Assembly (NCBI GenBank): GCA_028023455.1
Contig: JAQFVV010012402.1
Span: 13,698,483-13,762,482, forward strand
Source of the DNA: Epiperipatus broadwayi
Lineage: Eukaryota > Onychophora > Udeonychophora > Euonychophora > Peripatidae
DNA length: 64,000 bases
Direction: 5' to 3'
Below, in pieces: positions 24,009-35,189 of the stretch (positions are counted from its first letter, which is position 1; the number at the start of each line of letters is the position of its first letter). The notes beneath the pieces are model-generated. The model did not search any database. It was not told where the DNA came from and was given only the letters and a program-made list of their open reading frames with translations. The position numbers were made by a program, and so were the translations under genes.

Positions 24009-27000
24009 CAAATATACTTTCTTAGTTTATGCAATAATGGAAAAAAAAAGGAATGGATGTAATTTTTTCCTCCCCACTCAAGCTCTATTTCTTTTTTTTT
24101 TTGTTGTTAAATTGTAGTTATATTCCATTTATTTATTAAAAGCCTTTTCTTCTAATCATGTAATTAAAATTGTAAAATTCTAACTATATTTATTTATTTG
24201 TGTGATAATTTTTATTGTAAAAATAATATTTCATGCATTTTATCATTTTTGTATTATTATTAAATTATATTTTGAAATTAAAACTAATAATTTATTTTCA
24301 CAAAAATGCTTTTAATTGTAATTAATTACATTAATACATATCTATGTTAAAGCTATTAAGAATTTTTGTTACAGGTAATTGCAATTTATGTATTTCTTGT
24401 GAGCATTTACTTGTAATTTTTGTCTGTAATAAACTTTATATTTTTTGAATGCAGATCAATCCAAAGTGAATCTCTTTTGTAGAACTTAAGAGTATTATTT
24501 AGACACACTTATTGAAAGATAAGATTTGCTGTTGATACATATTTTCATTGCATAAATATAACTACATCTCATAAATGGTTGGTAATGACTACTGACTGAT
24601 TATATTTCTGGTTGTTAAATTTCTGAAATTCATGAATATCAACTCTATCTTCAGTTCAAGAATCTTTCATACAAGTTGAATCTATTTTGAAGTAAATTAA
24701 TCATACCGGTCTACTTTCATCCCAATGTTTTTGATAAAATGAAAAGAAGATTGCAATTTATAAACAGAGATAATTATTAAAAATAACTCTTACACAGAGT
24801 AATGATTTAAATTTTATAATAGCTACTATTTGATTTTTCATATAATTTTATTTTAAATGTATATATAATGTTAATATGTATCCATGTGTATACATTCTCG
24901 AGCTACAGCAAATATCTTTATTTATTCAAAGGTTCTTTAAAATTGAAAATTACAATTCAATATTGAATCATCTACCTGTTACTATTTCTTTTTGAGATTT
25001 TTGCCTCCAAATTTTATATATTACTGTGTATTGATTTTAATTTTACCTCTTAAGTGACTCACAGATTTATAATAATTATTATAATGGCCATGAACAAACC
25101 AGTTAATTCCTTATCAAGTTCCATCAAGTCTTGAGATGGTGAGCCAGACATCAACTTTTTAAGTATATATAATTTTCTCTTGCTTTCTACCATTACCAAT
25201 TTTCTTGGCAACACTTATTTTTAGCTACATCTTAGGTAATACCATTAAAATTTTTTCTTAGTACTTTTCACAAGGTCATAAATAAACTTTCAAAGAATAA
25301 AACATTTTGATCTATCTGCATTCATAAAAATTTTACTGGTAAGCAAATAGCATTTTTAAAAACCTAAATACATGCTTAAACACACTACATACTATAATAA
25401 TTTTTTTATAAGCATCCACCTCTTTAAGCAATCAAGATCACAATAGAAATGAATTAGATTAAGATTCTACTAGTATATAGAAGTAAAACCATGCTGACAT
25501 AAGGATTTAAACAGAATTCTCATTAAAGCATTAATGAATTACAGTCAAAACCATATATCTTCTTTAGGTGCATGTTACTTATGTATATTGCAGAAAAACA
25601 CAAATTGCGGGTAGTCATGTATTATTTTAAACATGATTCAGCATATTATCAATTCAATAGGAATATTCTCAACCATCTAGACATATAAACAATAAAGTGA
25701 TCAATCATAAAAAACTGCTATAAAAGTAAAGTGATCAGATTATTATTAGCTCTTTTAATTAATTGAATAATATCTTAGCTATCTCCATGTATTAGCTAAT
25801 AATATAAAAGCATATAAAAAAAAAACAGTAAAAAAAATAATTACACACTAAAGTACTATTGATAATAATAATTTGTCAATTAAAAAATTATTGAAAATAT
25901 TCATTACTTGTAGAAGAAGCATGATACTTCCTTCACCAACTAAAAAGATTAAATCATATTATAATCATATTTACTTTTACAGCGAGCATGAAATTTACAA
26001 TAAGAGATCTTTACTCTCGGAGATTAGTTAGATACCCATTTACTGAACTTATTCTATTTGCTAATAACTATTAGATGACCAGCTGGTCAATGTTGTGATT
26101 TCTGTTTGAAAAAAAAATAAAAATATAAATCTGTATGTGACTTTAAAAAATTTCAACATTTATCACATTTGATTTGAATCCCAAATTGTGGATATAGCAG
26201 GTAGAAACAATAGCCACTGCATCATATTTCTTTGAGTGTAAAAGGATTGCTGTAGTCACATAATTGAGATTTGCTACAGAATGGCAGCAATGTCTATTAC
26301 TTCATATGCAGAGCCCAAAAATAATATGCATTCATTATTGACGCTTTGATCAAAAATTTCAGAATGAAATTTAAAAATGGTTACAATTAATAAGCGATTT
26401 TTCAATTAACTCTTTATATATGTGTGTTTGAATTATATTATAATAATCTTTATGTTTAAACTTAAACCAATAAATATATCAGCAAACCATTGTCAAGACA
26501 AGACTATGAACAAATGAGAAATGAATATCTACTTCTTTTATATAGAGAGCTCACAAATAAGCTTTTAACAAGCTTTGAAGAATATCCCCAATTCCCAGAC
26601 CAGTTTCTGCTACTGGTTGCCTCAGTAAAGTACTAGGATATTCAAGCATTAGATCTACTGTTTTAAATAGATCACAAATATTGGCAATGACTGATAATGG
26701 ATTGAACTTAAAATTCTTTCGAGAAGTTTAAATGAACTTCATTATGAATTGACCAAGATTAATTGTTTAAAGATATACGAGAGTTGGTTTAAAACTTTTG
26801 ATAAATAGATTAAATTTCTTAATAGGTGTATTAAAATAAAAAAAACAAGAAAAATATTTAAGGTATGGCAACCAAAATAATAATAAATATGAATAAATAT
26901 TGAAGAGTTGAATTTAAAAGTTGATAAAATCCCACATAAATGATAGGGTATAAGAGTAATAGTATAATCCAAATTATATGTAACTTATAACATTAAACCA

Positions 27001-27039
27001 TATTGCATTATCTATAAATTATTTCATATATATTAATGG

Positions 27040-27990
27040 ATAAGGTTAGGATATAATTGGAAGAAAGTAAAATAATGGGAGAGATTTAGAATGGATTTTG
27101 TTTGCAGAGACAGATAAGGGATTATTTATTTATTATTATAGAATTCATTGAAATGTCTCATAAAAAAAAACAAGCCATTATTTAATGTATTCTTACATAA
27201 AAAACAAACAAACAACAAAGCCTTATGATTGGGCAGATATATGGAGAAGTCTTAAGAATATGGGCATAAACTTGGATTGTTAAAATAATTAAGTGTCTTT
27301 ATAAAGATAATTTTTATGAATACCAATTGGAGATGTAGAGTCAATGGAAGTTATATCAATTTAGTTTCATAGAGAAATGCCCATTATCATTTATTATTTT
27401 TCCCAAGAGAATGGGAGGTGGAGTTATAAGATTAAGGGTAAGAGTGGGGATTTTCATAATCAGAATTAGAATATATAAAACTGCAGTACTTTTTTTTTTT
27501 TTTTTAATAATAAGAGATACACTACCATTATTAAATAAGTGATGAGAAATTATGAAAACATATGAAAACTGACTTCAAGAATGGAGAATCCAAGGTATTA
27601 TTCAATGGAAGGAATAAAAGTGAAAGATGGAAAATGGAAGATATCTATTCTGAAAAAGCAGAGGAGTAAAGATATTAAAGAATTATACAGATAATTGGAT
27701 ATTAAAAAGTGAAAAAAAAATAGAGGTATTGATTAAAAATATGGTATATTTCTCATATACAAAATATAGAATAATTTAGAAAAAATGATGCCTGCTTTAA
27801 TATCTGGAAATGAAGCATTTTATATTGGAAGGAAATTCAGAAATTTTTACAAGGAATTAAAAAAAAAGTGTAGATATGTATTGAATGATGAATTATACAT
27901 AGCAAATGATGCTATTCAAGGAGAAATAGTGTGGAGTTCTTTTTTAATGAGAAAAATTAAAAGCAAATTAAAAATCTTTGAAAGATCATA
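27040..27990 (+). mobile_element. Decayed LINE copy, 5' piece (same family as 6.1-8.6 kb)
   Basis: In shifting frames, WADIWRSLKNMGINLD (about 27230-27280) and YQLGDVESMEVI (about 27320) correspond to LWVSLVNLG and YQLGNIESVKV of the element at 6.9-7.1 kb. Near the end, AIQGEIVWSSFLMRKIKSK (27910-27965) aligns with AIQEEMG-stop-SSFYMRDAKSN there. It is a dead reverse transcriptase fragment. It stops abruptly where the TTAGGG-bearing inverted-repeat element begins and resumes beyond it at about 29.7 kb. Confidence 0.7.
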
Positions 27991-28027
27991 ATATATAAAT
28001 ATATTTTTTTCAGTTTAAGCAAATATA

Positions 28028-29147
28028 GTGCTTGTCTTATAGCTAAAGATGCCGTTGGATGGTGCCGCTTTCACGCTAAAACTATAAAATATGAACATTC
28101 ACGGGCCGTTGATTTTAATAATTTTTCTGTGCTTTTTTGTAATGCGAAAATAAAAACAAAACAAAATTGTCTTTTTTAAATATTATTTTTTATTAACGTA
28201 TACAATTTAAATGATAATAATAAATGTAAAATAAAATCAACAGATTACAATTTGATTCGTGTTTTTTATATCGTATACTTTTTAAATTGTGTTACGGCTT
28301 TTTTTTTATCAATTTTCTATCGGATATTTTTTTACTTGTGTTACGACTTTTTTTGTTGTTGTTTAACTAAAAAATAATAATCGTAATAAAAGTAAAAGTT
28401 GTTACGGTTAGATTTAGGGTTAGGGTAGTTTTAGGGTTAGTTTAGGGTTAGGGTTAGTGTTCTGTTGTTTGTAATGCTAAAATAAAAAAATTCAAAATCG
28501 TAACCGTACTCAGACAAAAGAAAGAAACTCAAACCTTTTTAAACAACAACAAACACATACAAATGTCTTCTTTACTTATTAAACATGTTTATATTTGCTT
28601 TTTATGAAATTTACAAAAAAACCTGTATATTTGGACTTTTCTTACTGGATATTTTTTTTGTACCGCTCTTTTTTACTTCAAAAATATACAGACGGTAGAA
28701 TCTTCTTTGTCTCGTGGAATGTTACTAACAGTACGTTACTTGACACATTACCTAATTGCAACTCAATAAAAACATAGATATTTAACTTTTTTCCAAATAA
28801 AAGTTCAATACAGTACGTTGTAAAAAGTCTTATAATTATTGCTTTAAAAAATCTGAACATTTCAATAGTTTAAAATAAATAAAAATCCAATGAAAACAAC
28901 ATTTCAATACAATTCAAATACAAACTCTCTCATCAAACCGTAATTATTTTATAAATTGTGCGAATTCGGAAAATGTATTCGCTGCTATGCGACATACATG
29001 CTGTACTGCGACGCGACATAGCGGCCTGCATTCTGTAGCACAACAAAAAAGTTGTATTATAGAAAACACAGGTTCAAATGTGTTGGCCGCGGAAACAATA
29101 TTTTTATGTGTTTTGGCGTGAAAACTGCGCCATAGCTAAAAGATGAG
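28028..29147. mobile_element. 1.1-kb inverted-repeat element inserted in a LINE copy
   Basis: The left end carries a gtgccgctttcacgctaaaa motif, and the right end (29114-29132) carries the inverse form ggcgtgaaaactgcgcc. Both are followed outward by tagctaaa-agatg. The 119-bp left end is also present inverted at 23890-24008. The interior is AT-rich with repeated gttacg motifs, TTAGGG-type repeats and a small GC-rich patch (28960-29045, gcgacatagcggcc). No transposase is visible, so it is probably a non-autonomous DNA transposon. It interrupts the LINE copy at 27990 and is therefore younger than it. Superfamily unknown. Confidence 0.5.
28412..28458 (+). repeat. Interstitial TTAGGG-type repeat, degenerate
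   Basis: Several TTAGGG units occur within 47 nt, interrupted by tagttt spacers. The pattern matches vertebrate/lophotrochozoan/cnidarian-type telomere repeats rather than arthropod TTAGG. It lies inside the inverted-repeat element, so it is probably part of that mobile sequence and not a chromosome end. Confidence 0.7.
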
Positions 29148-29689
29148 TACCGCAAATATTTTCCAAAAATAAATTTTAGAGTGCAAGCTTGAGAAATAAT
29201 ATCTATTTTTCCCAGACTGGTTTCTGACTTTTATCTTCATCAGTGAGATTAGTAGTCAAGGCATGGGTTAATGCATTTATAAACCATCTTTAATTTTTTT
29301 ATATTATTTACTAATCATCTTTGATTTTTTTATGCTATTCGAATTAATAGGTTGACATAAAAAATCCTAAACATCACATGATTTCCATTTAAAATCCTAT
29401 GATTTTAATCCAAGATAACTTGCTGCATTGTTATATAAATTTGACATCAGATCAATAATTATATATTTTAGTGATTTCAGTTTTATGCTAGCTGCAGAGT
29501 CTTTCTATTCTTTGTCTAGGAAAATTAATGCTAACAAAATATTATATCCTTCTCAGCTTGCTCAGATACTTCTGAATGCAGTTCTTTTTATCTTATTGCA
29601 ATCTAATATAAGTCTGAGAAATCAACGGGTATTAAATGACTGGCAATATTTTATCCACATTCCTATGTAATAAATTTATTAATTATGAA

Positions 29690-30260
29690 TGAAAATATAT
29701 TATTAAAAATAACAATTAATTATCTAATGTGGAGAGGACAATAAATACATTGGACAAAAAAATATTTTATAATATACAAAGTTAATTGATAAACATTTTA
29801 TCCATTATGTATTTATATAAGAAAAAGGATAAGTGTGTAGAAAATATATTACAATTACACAATTATGGGGAATGAAGGAAAAAATGGCAGATATTGATTA
29901 GAGAAAAAAATGTAAATTATGGAAAGTGACTATATACATATATATATATATATAACAGTTTTGAGTTATATAATAAAAAATACATAAAATATAAAAGAAT
30001 ATATGATAACCACTAAAGGGAGCTTATTGTTATTTGATGCAAGATCAAAAACTTTAGATATCAATGGGAAAAAGACAAAAATATAAAAGATTTGAATTAG
30101 AGATGTAATTTATGTGAAGGGTAGAACTTTGAAAAAGATCAGAATAAATTTCATAGGGAGGAAAGGCATAGAGATTTCATAATGTTTAGTTTAATCTTTA
30201 TAATAAAAATAGAGAATATGAGGCTAGTTCTATTTAATGCAAATAGCTTTAATAAAATGT
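29690..30260 (+). mobile_element. Decayed LINE copy, 3' piece
   Basis: Read across frames, pieces such as KKDKCVENILQLHNYG and SKTLDINGKKTK correspond in order to the region around 7985-8230 of the other LINE, including the position of the zinc-knuckle. It is probably the continuation of the fragment ending at 27990, with the 28.0-29.1-kb element and about 0.5 kb of other sequence between. It is heavily mutated. Confidence 0.45.
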
Positions 30261-31559
30261 GATAAGAAAAGAAAAAAAGATATATTAGGACTGGAAGAAT
30301 AATTTGGAAATAAGGAGTAATATGTTGAAGAGTTTATTGTAGTATATAATTGTTCAAAAAAGATAATATTTAACTTTGTTAAAAGAATTTCTGGCATAAA
30401 GCCTATAAACAAAAACTTCTAGCTCCATTTTACATCAAATTATATTGATAAAATTATAGTTTTATATTATTTGAATATGTTAATTTTTATGATCAATACT
30501 ATATTAAACTATTGAATAAATTGAACATATCAACACCACATACATATATAATAATACTATATAAATTTGATTATTTTAAAACTACTATTATCTATATGCA
30601 GCATTTCATAGATACTGGGAGATTTGTGAATTTTAATAAAAATATCCAATAGGTCAGTTAACTAATGAAGATTCATAATTCATACATATTCAATATAAAC
30701 ATTACAGTGCATTCAGTTTATATAGGTATGTGAATATACAAGTCCTTTGACACATTAATAATCTTTATAGTTATATTAATTTTGGGGTTATTATGTTGAT
30801 TACTATTTTTAATTAATTATTAATGCTTTAATACACTTTTTAAATACAGTCTTTTCTAATATTACATTTTCCAGAAAATTTGCAATTATTATTTATTATG
30901 CATTGAGCTAATCAGAGTTTGACATTTAAACTCAGGAATACAAATATGAATATTTTTCACTATTTGATTTGCTAATAAAACTTGTTAGAATTATAACAGT
31001 GTTGTTCAGATTATTTCACTATACCAGCTTTTAAGCCAAAGAGATATTACAGGTAAATGATTATATAGTACTATGTTCATAGTTATATATCCTTACATCA
31101 TTACTATTATTATAATATTTTTCTTTTTTTAATTATTTAATTAATGCTCAATACTGGAAAAATAGCCATCATATAGAAAAAGTAGATAAGGCTAAAACCC
31201 TAGTAAATTGCACTAGAACCCATAAACAGAAAGATACACAATTACAGTTTCCAATTATTTTGAAGCCATTAAAGTACTTATGGAATGCCATATACTGAAC
31301 AAAATTAAAAAAATATGATTTTATTCAATCAAAAAAAAAAAAAGGCATTGAATTCAAAAGTTAATTAATTATTAAAAATAGGCATAATAAAATCATATAT
31401 AAAAGTACATTTATTATTTATATACTACTATATCTAATAACTAATTAATCTTACAAAAATAATAAAATCTTGATAGCCTGTAACATATCTTATGCTGCTT
31501 TTAGTATTTTTAAAAGCAGGGATTAAAGGAACTACTCATATGTTCCAAGAGCAGTTATC

Positions 31560-31735
31560 TTAATTTCAATCTAGAGCCATCAACTCTTAAGTTTTCAATA
31601 ATCAATGGATACTGGATGACAGATTACTACAATCTCATTCCCAGATCAGGTTCTGGGTTTCTTATTGATGAAGGCAAAAGGCAGAAACTAATATGGAAAT
31701 GAGAATATTATAGCAATATATCTTCTAAGAATGAA
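31560..31735. repeat. Fragment with the family A-like core motif
   Basis: ttgatgaaggcaaaaggcag followed by aaac lies inside a short inverted repeat (ctcattcccagatcaggttctg against the complement of cagaaactaatatggaaatgag, 31635-31705). A similar fragment on the minus strand is at 29200-29240 (ctgatgaagataaaagtcag, then aaac). Another is at 26590-26640. They look like scattered remnants of the family carrying the hammerhead-like core. Confidence 0.45.
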
Positions 31736-32719
31736 AGTAAATGACTTTGAATTCAAGAAAAGTGCAAGTCTTCTTAACTGATTCCTTTACTCATCTTCTA
31801 ATATAAATTTTCTATAGCTGGAATTAGTTTCCCTGGCCATTCATATTTTCATGAAGAATCCTAAGGTAAATGCTCACATTAAAATCAGATTCAAAAGTTA
31901 ATCACTTCCAATTTCATAATCAATGGTGCCCCTGGAATACAATAGCTTGGATTTGAGTACTTTACAAGATATCTAGGAAACATTGATTTAAATGTTTATT
32001 ACTTAGAAAACACTATTATTGAAAAGGTATATATTTTTTTAAAATATTCTTGAGGGACTATACTTACTGCTTGGCTAGTATGTATGGACATATATATTAC
32101 TAGCCAAACAATAATTAGGGTCCCTATGTTTAATTTAAAGATTATATATTTAACTAGAGTCGACATAACAAAGGCCATTAAACTTGGATTACAAAAAAAA
32201 AATCATAAAATAGCTAATATGTTCCTCAGCTTATTAAAAAAAGTTTGACAGCTTATATTAACTAAAAAGTCATGTATTACAGGTGACTGGAATTGTCTTA
32301 ATAAAATTTGTAAACAGGAGAAAACTAGCTTCTCACTTCAAAATATCAAAAGAATTTATAATTTGAAAATCTTATATAATATATTCTATTTAGATGAATA
32401 ATGATAAATCATTAATGACTATTACTATATTATCTTAATGAATAATAATATTTTAAATCTATTTATTTTTTTAAATTCATAAAGTATGCTCGGAAATATA
32501 GAATGAGATTCGAAGAAAGATTAAAACAATATATAAATAATTAACATAAATCAAATTTTATCAGAATGAGAACGCTAAACCGGGCGCTGCGACTGTTTAT
32601 AGTACTTATACTAAATATAGAATGTATATAAATAAAATTCATACAATCTTTTTTTTCGCAGTATTAGTCACAAAAACTTCTCCGTATTCAAAATATTGAG
32701 GATAAATTTATTTATTTAC

Positions 32720-32884
32720 CTTACAGTAATCACAGTATCCACAAATTGAACCTTTTTTATATTTAAGTAATTCTTCTTTTTCCTCTTCTGTATCAATTAT
32801 TTTATCCTCACACAAAATTAAATTAATAAATACCATAACAAATAAAAGTTTTAAAATTTGTTTCCGATATACAAACACAGCCAT
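32720..32884 (-). CDS. Exon 1 of cysteine-rich secretory/ER protein gene (start codon and signal peptide)
   Basis: It encodes the first 55 residues and ends in phase 0 at the donor gtaaat. Residues 1-8 are MAVFVYRK. Residues 9-25 (ILKLLFVMVFINLILC and neighbours) form a hydrophobic signal peptide. Residues 26-40 are acidic (EDKIIDTEEEKEEL) and residues 45-55 (GSICGYCDYCK) begin the cysteine ladder. The assembled part is about 110 residues with 14 cysteines after the signal, mostly as Cys-x-x-Cys, so it should enter the ER. The pattern recalls the cysteine-rich C-terminus of histidine-rich calcium-binding protein of the sarcoplasmic reticulum, but there is no histidine-rich region. Function is inferred only: an ER/secreted, possibly metal- or calcium-related small protein. 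The ATG is the first in frame after the upstream AT-rich region, and the signal peptide follows at once. Confidence 0.75.
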
Positions 32885-33284
32885 TTTGAATTCAACGGAA
32901 ACAGTAATTGTCCTAGCAACAATTGTTGCTGAATATTATTCATATTCCACGTGCTATGTTCTTTAAAGTTTCTAAAAGAAAAATAATTTTGGAATGTAAT
33001 ATTTTTTTGTCAAATAAACAAAAAATATTTTTTATATAATTATTCAAATTGATTTTAAGTGAAATCGAAGATTGGATAAAATGCAAATCATGCAGCTTCA
33101 AAGCGAGATCCTTCCTCAGATGCGAGTGAAAGTTTGGATAAACGAGCAATAGTATAATAATAATAATTATTAGTTATCGCTAATACAAATTAGGTAGTTT
33201 TTCTATAAAAATATAATTGTTTTACTGAGTGAGTGCATATTAAACGTTAATTACGAATTCTCTGATAATAATTAAATCTAAATA
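32885..33284. promoter_or_regulatory. Probable promoter region, possibly bidirectional
   Basis: This 400-bp stretch separates the minus-strand start codon at 32884 from a plus-strand ATG at 33285. It is slightly less AT-rich than the introns, with patches such as gcgagatccttcctcag and gcgagtgaaag (33100-33135). I see no certain TATA box, CpG island or known factor site. The assignment as promoter rests on position only. Confidence 0.3.
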
Positions 33285-33409
33285 ATGGAAAAAAAAACAT
33301 TGTTTTTGCTGAAATCGTTGATTCACGAGCACGAATCCATCTTGGTGACATCTACATTGAAGCAATTTGCAAAATTTGAAGACTTGCCTAAGTATCACTT
33401 CCTATGTCG
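33285..33409 (+). CDS. Candidate first exon of an unrecognised rightward gene, cut by a SINE
   Basis: An ATG at 33285 opens a protein-like frame (MEKKTLFLLKSLIHEHESIL, then VTSTLKQFAKFEDLPKYHF) that runs straight into a minus-oriented SINE at 33410. The first 41 codons have balanced composition unlike the AT-rich surroundings. A weak donor (gtgaca) occurs after codon 20. If used, the exon ends in phase 0, which fits the 37-nt candidate exon at 34609. I do not recognise the protein. It may instead be non-coding 5' sequence near the shared promoter. Confidence 0.25.
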
Positions 33410-33507
33410 TAGCATCAGCAGGGAGGCGAACCCGCAACAACCGTCTGCAACCAACTGCATGCTTGCAAGGCGGCTGCGCTGACCTCTCGGCTAACAACGC
33501 TTGACAA
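33410..33507 (-). repeat. tRNA-derived SINE, copy 3
   Basis: On the minus strand it starts gtcaagcgttgttagccgag, has A-box-like TTAGCCGAGAGGTCAGCGC, anticodon-loop position CTTGCAA, a long variable-arm-like section and B-box-like GCGGGTTCGCCTCC, and ends ctgatgcta. This is the most complete copy. The TAGCCGAG D-arm and the extended variable region point to a class II (Ser/Leu-like) tRNA ancestor. Confidence 0.82.
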
Positions 33508-34229
33508 CACACATTCTTACATTGACACTCATTAAATTGGATGTTTCCTAAAAATCACTATAAATATTCGATATGATGTCTTTAAAATGAATATGACGAG
33601 CACTTTATTTCAATTTTAAAAAATATATTGCGTAATTTTGACAGCTTTATTAATAATGAGTAATGCTCATTAATATGCAGAACTGTCACAACAATAGATT
33701 TTAAAATATTTTTTATTAATAGCAGAAAAAACACAGGTAAAACTCTTCATACAGTGATGTTTAGCGGAAAAATACCTAAATAAAATTTTAAAAAGATTTG
33801 GAGATATCCTTAACGTAAAAAATAATTCCCGCTTAGCCTTAATAAAAAATTCTCCAATTCTCTAAACCAGCACCTAATTTTTCCTGAATAATCTTAAAGA
33901 TTGCAAAATCTAATAACGTTATTTTAATTAATTTTCATTTTATTAACGAAATAAAACTTTTTGTGTGTGTTATTGTGATAAAAATTTGCAATCCTATTCA
34001 TTTTTCCTTTAAGCTGCATCCAATTTATTTACAAAAGAAATAGATTTAAACACCCCCCCCCCTCTCCGTTTGTCTGACTACAAAGTATGCACATAACAGG
34101 TCTAAAATGAAGTGAATAATATGTGGAATTGATATTTAGTGCTTATTTCCAAATACTGCAGCCTAAAGAATTTCTCTAAAATACTTGTAACTAGTTACAG
34201 ATTAACTTAGTTTTTTTTTTTAAAGTGTC

Positions 34230-34320
34230 ATAGCATCGGCCGAGACGCGAACCCGCAACCCGAGCAACTGCCTGCAAGTGCAAGGCAGTCGCGTTGACCT
34301 CTCGACCACCAATGCAAGAC
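34230..34320 (-). repeat. tRNA-derived SINE, copy 4
   Basis: It has the same landmarks on the minus strand: gtcttgcattggtggtcgag, GAGAGGTCAACGC, and B-box-like GCGGGTTCGCGTCTC, ending gatgctatga. Two short changes in the anticodon region distinguish it from copy 3. The 68-aa minus-strand ORF here is repeat sequence. Confidence 0.8.
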
Positions 34321-34608
34321 AACTTAAGTTTTTTTAAAACTGAAAATTTAAAAAAATTATGAGTGTAACAACTAAGATCAACGAAGTGATCAAGCAATAA
34401 CTGTTGATAAGGCTATATCAAAAATAAATTATAGAGAAGTTATTAAATAGTATGTTGTAGTAAAAATCAGAAAAATGTCTTGTTAGAATATTTTTTTTTG
34501 TTTATTTATTCATATTTTACTTTATATATATATATTAGTCTTATAATTTTTTTTTGTATAAGTATTTTATATTTACTTTTATGCAATATATGTTTTTATC
34601 TTTTACAG

Positions 34609-34645
34609 GACTCTGCCTTGACTGTTTTTTCATCCTTTTTTAAAG
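34609..34645 (+). CDS. Candidate 37-nt internal exon, plus strand
   Basis: A pyrimidine-rich acceptor (gtttttatcttttacag) is followed by 37 nt open in only one frame (DSALTVFSSFFK plus one base) and then the consensus-like donor gtagat. Its entry phase (0) would fit a splice from codon 20 of the candidate exon at 33285. The splice signals are good but so short an exon could be chance in AT-rich DNA. Confidence 0.25.
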
Positions 34646-34680
34646 GTAGATACTTATTTAGTGATAAATGTGAGTAATTA

Positions 34681-34900
34681 GCTGGTTTGGCTATGAACTA
34701 ATTATCAGAGAGAACAATTCTTAGCTGTCTGAAAAGACTTTTATTTGGCCTGAATTTGTTATCCATGTTGTAGATATGGCAATTCAGATGCATTATTTCT
34801 GCACTATGAGGCTCTTCTAAATAAGCCCTTTCAATAATTTTAAGAGATGCAGCTTTTAGACTTTCTTCACATTTCAAAATTGATCAGTCTACCCTGTTTA
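34681..34900 (-). pseudogene. Fragment of an unrecognised protein, minus strand
   Basis: From about 34897 leftward the minus strand reads KCEESLKAASLKIIERAYLE, EPHSAEIMHLNCHIYNMD and NKFRPNKSLFRQLRIVLSDN before a stop near 34700. The composition is convincingly protein-like and unlike translated AT-rich DNA, but there is no start, no splice signal and stops upstream. It could be a piece of an old transposon gene or a processed pseudogene. I do not recognise the family. Confidence 0.35.
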
Positions 34901-35189
34901 TATGGATGGCTTGTTATAACTGAATCTATCAAAAATATCTTATTATCTTTATTCATTTTTCAGCATGATGTTAAGCCTTATATTACAATGGTTAAAATTT
35001 GCTCCAAAATCCATCAATAAGTAGTTAAAGATTCAGAGAAATAAAAAGTTAAACTATTCTGAAACCATCATGTAGATTATAAAGAGATAATAATGTCAAT
35101 CATAAATATATGTTCAGTTGAATTCTATATAAAATATTTTAGATATCGGAAATTACAAAATATAGAAACAAAATTAGAAAAGCCTTCCA

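Larger units (their letters stand above)
21667..32719 (-). other. Intron 1 of the cysteine-rich gene (11.1 kb)
   Basis: It lies between donor gtaaat (after exon 1) and acceptor aattttag (before exon 2). It contains a split LINE copy (27.0-27.99 and 29.7-30.3 kb), an inverted-repeat element with TTAGGG-like repeats (28.0-29.1 kb) and a lone arm of the same element (23.9 kb). Fragments of the gaaac/ctgatgaag motif occur near 26.6, 29.2 and 31.65 kb. The stretches 21670-23880, 24010-27040 and 30260-32700 are otherwise AT-rich DNA with a 13-nt G run at 22792-22804. A protein-like minus-strand stretch near 25090-25200 (SGSPSQDLMELDKELTGLF) may be an old transposon scrap. Confidence 0.6.

Noticed and set aside
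23815-24117. A 100-aa plus-strand ORF.
   Set aside because: It is largely translated AT-rich and inverted-repeat sequence with runs of Phe and Lys and no domain.
28412-28458. A chromosome end or telomere.
   Set aside because: The TTAGGG units are few, interrupted and internal to a mobile element with sequence continuing on both sides.
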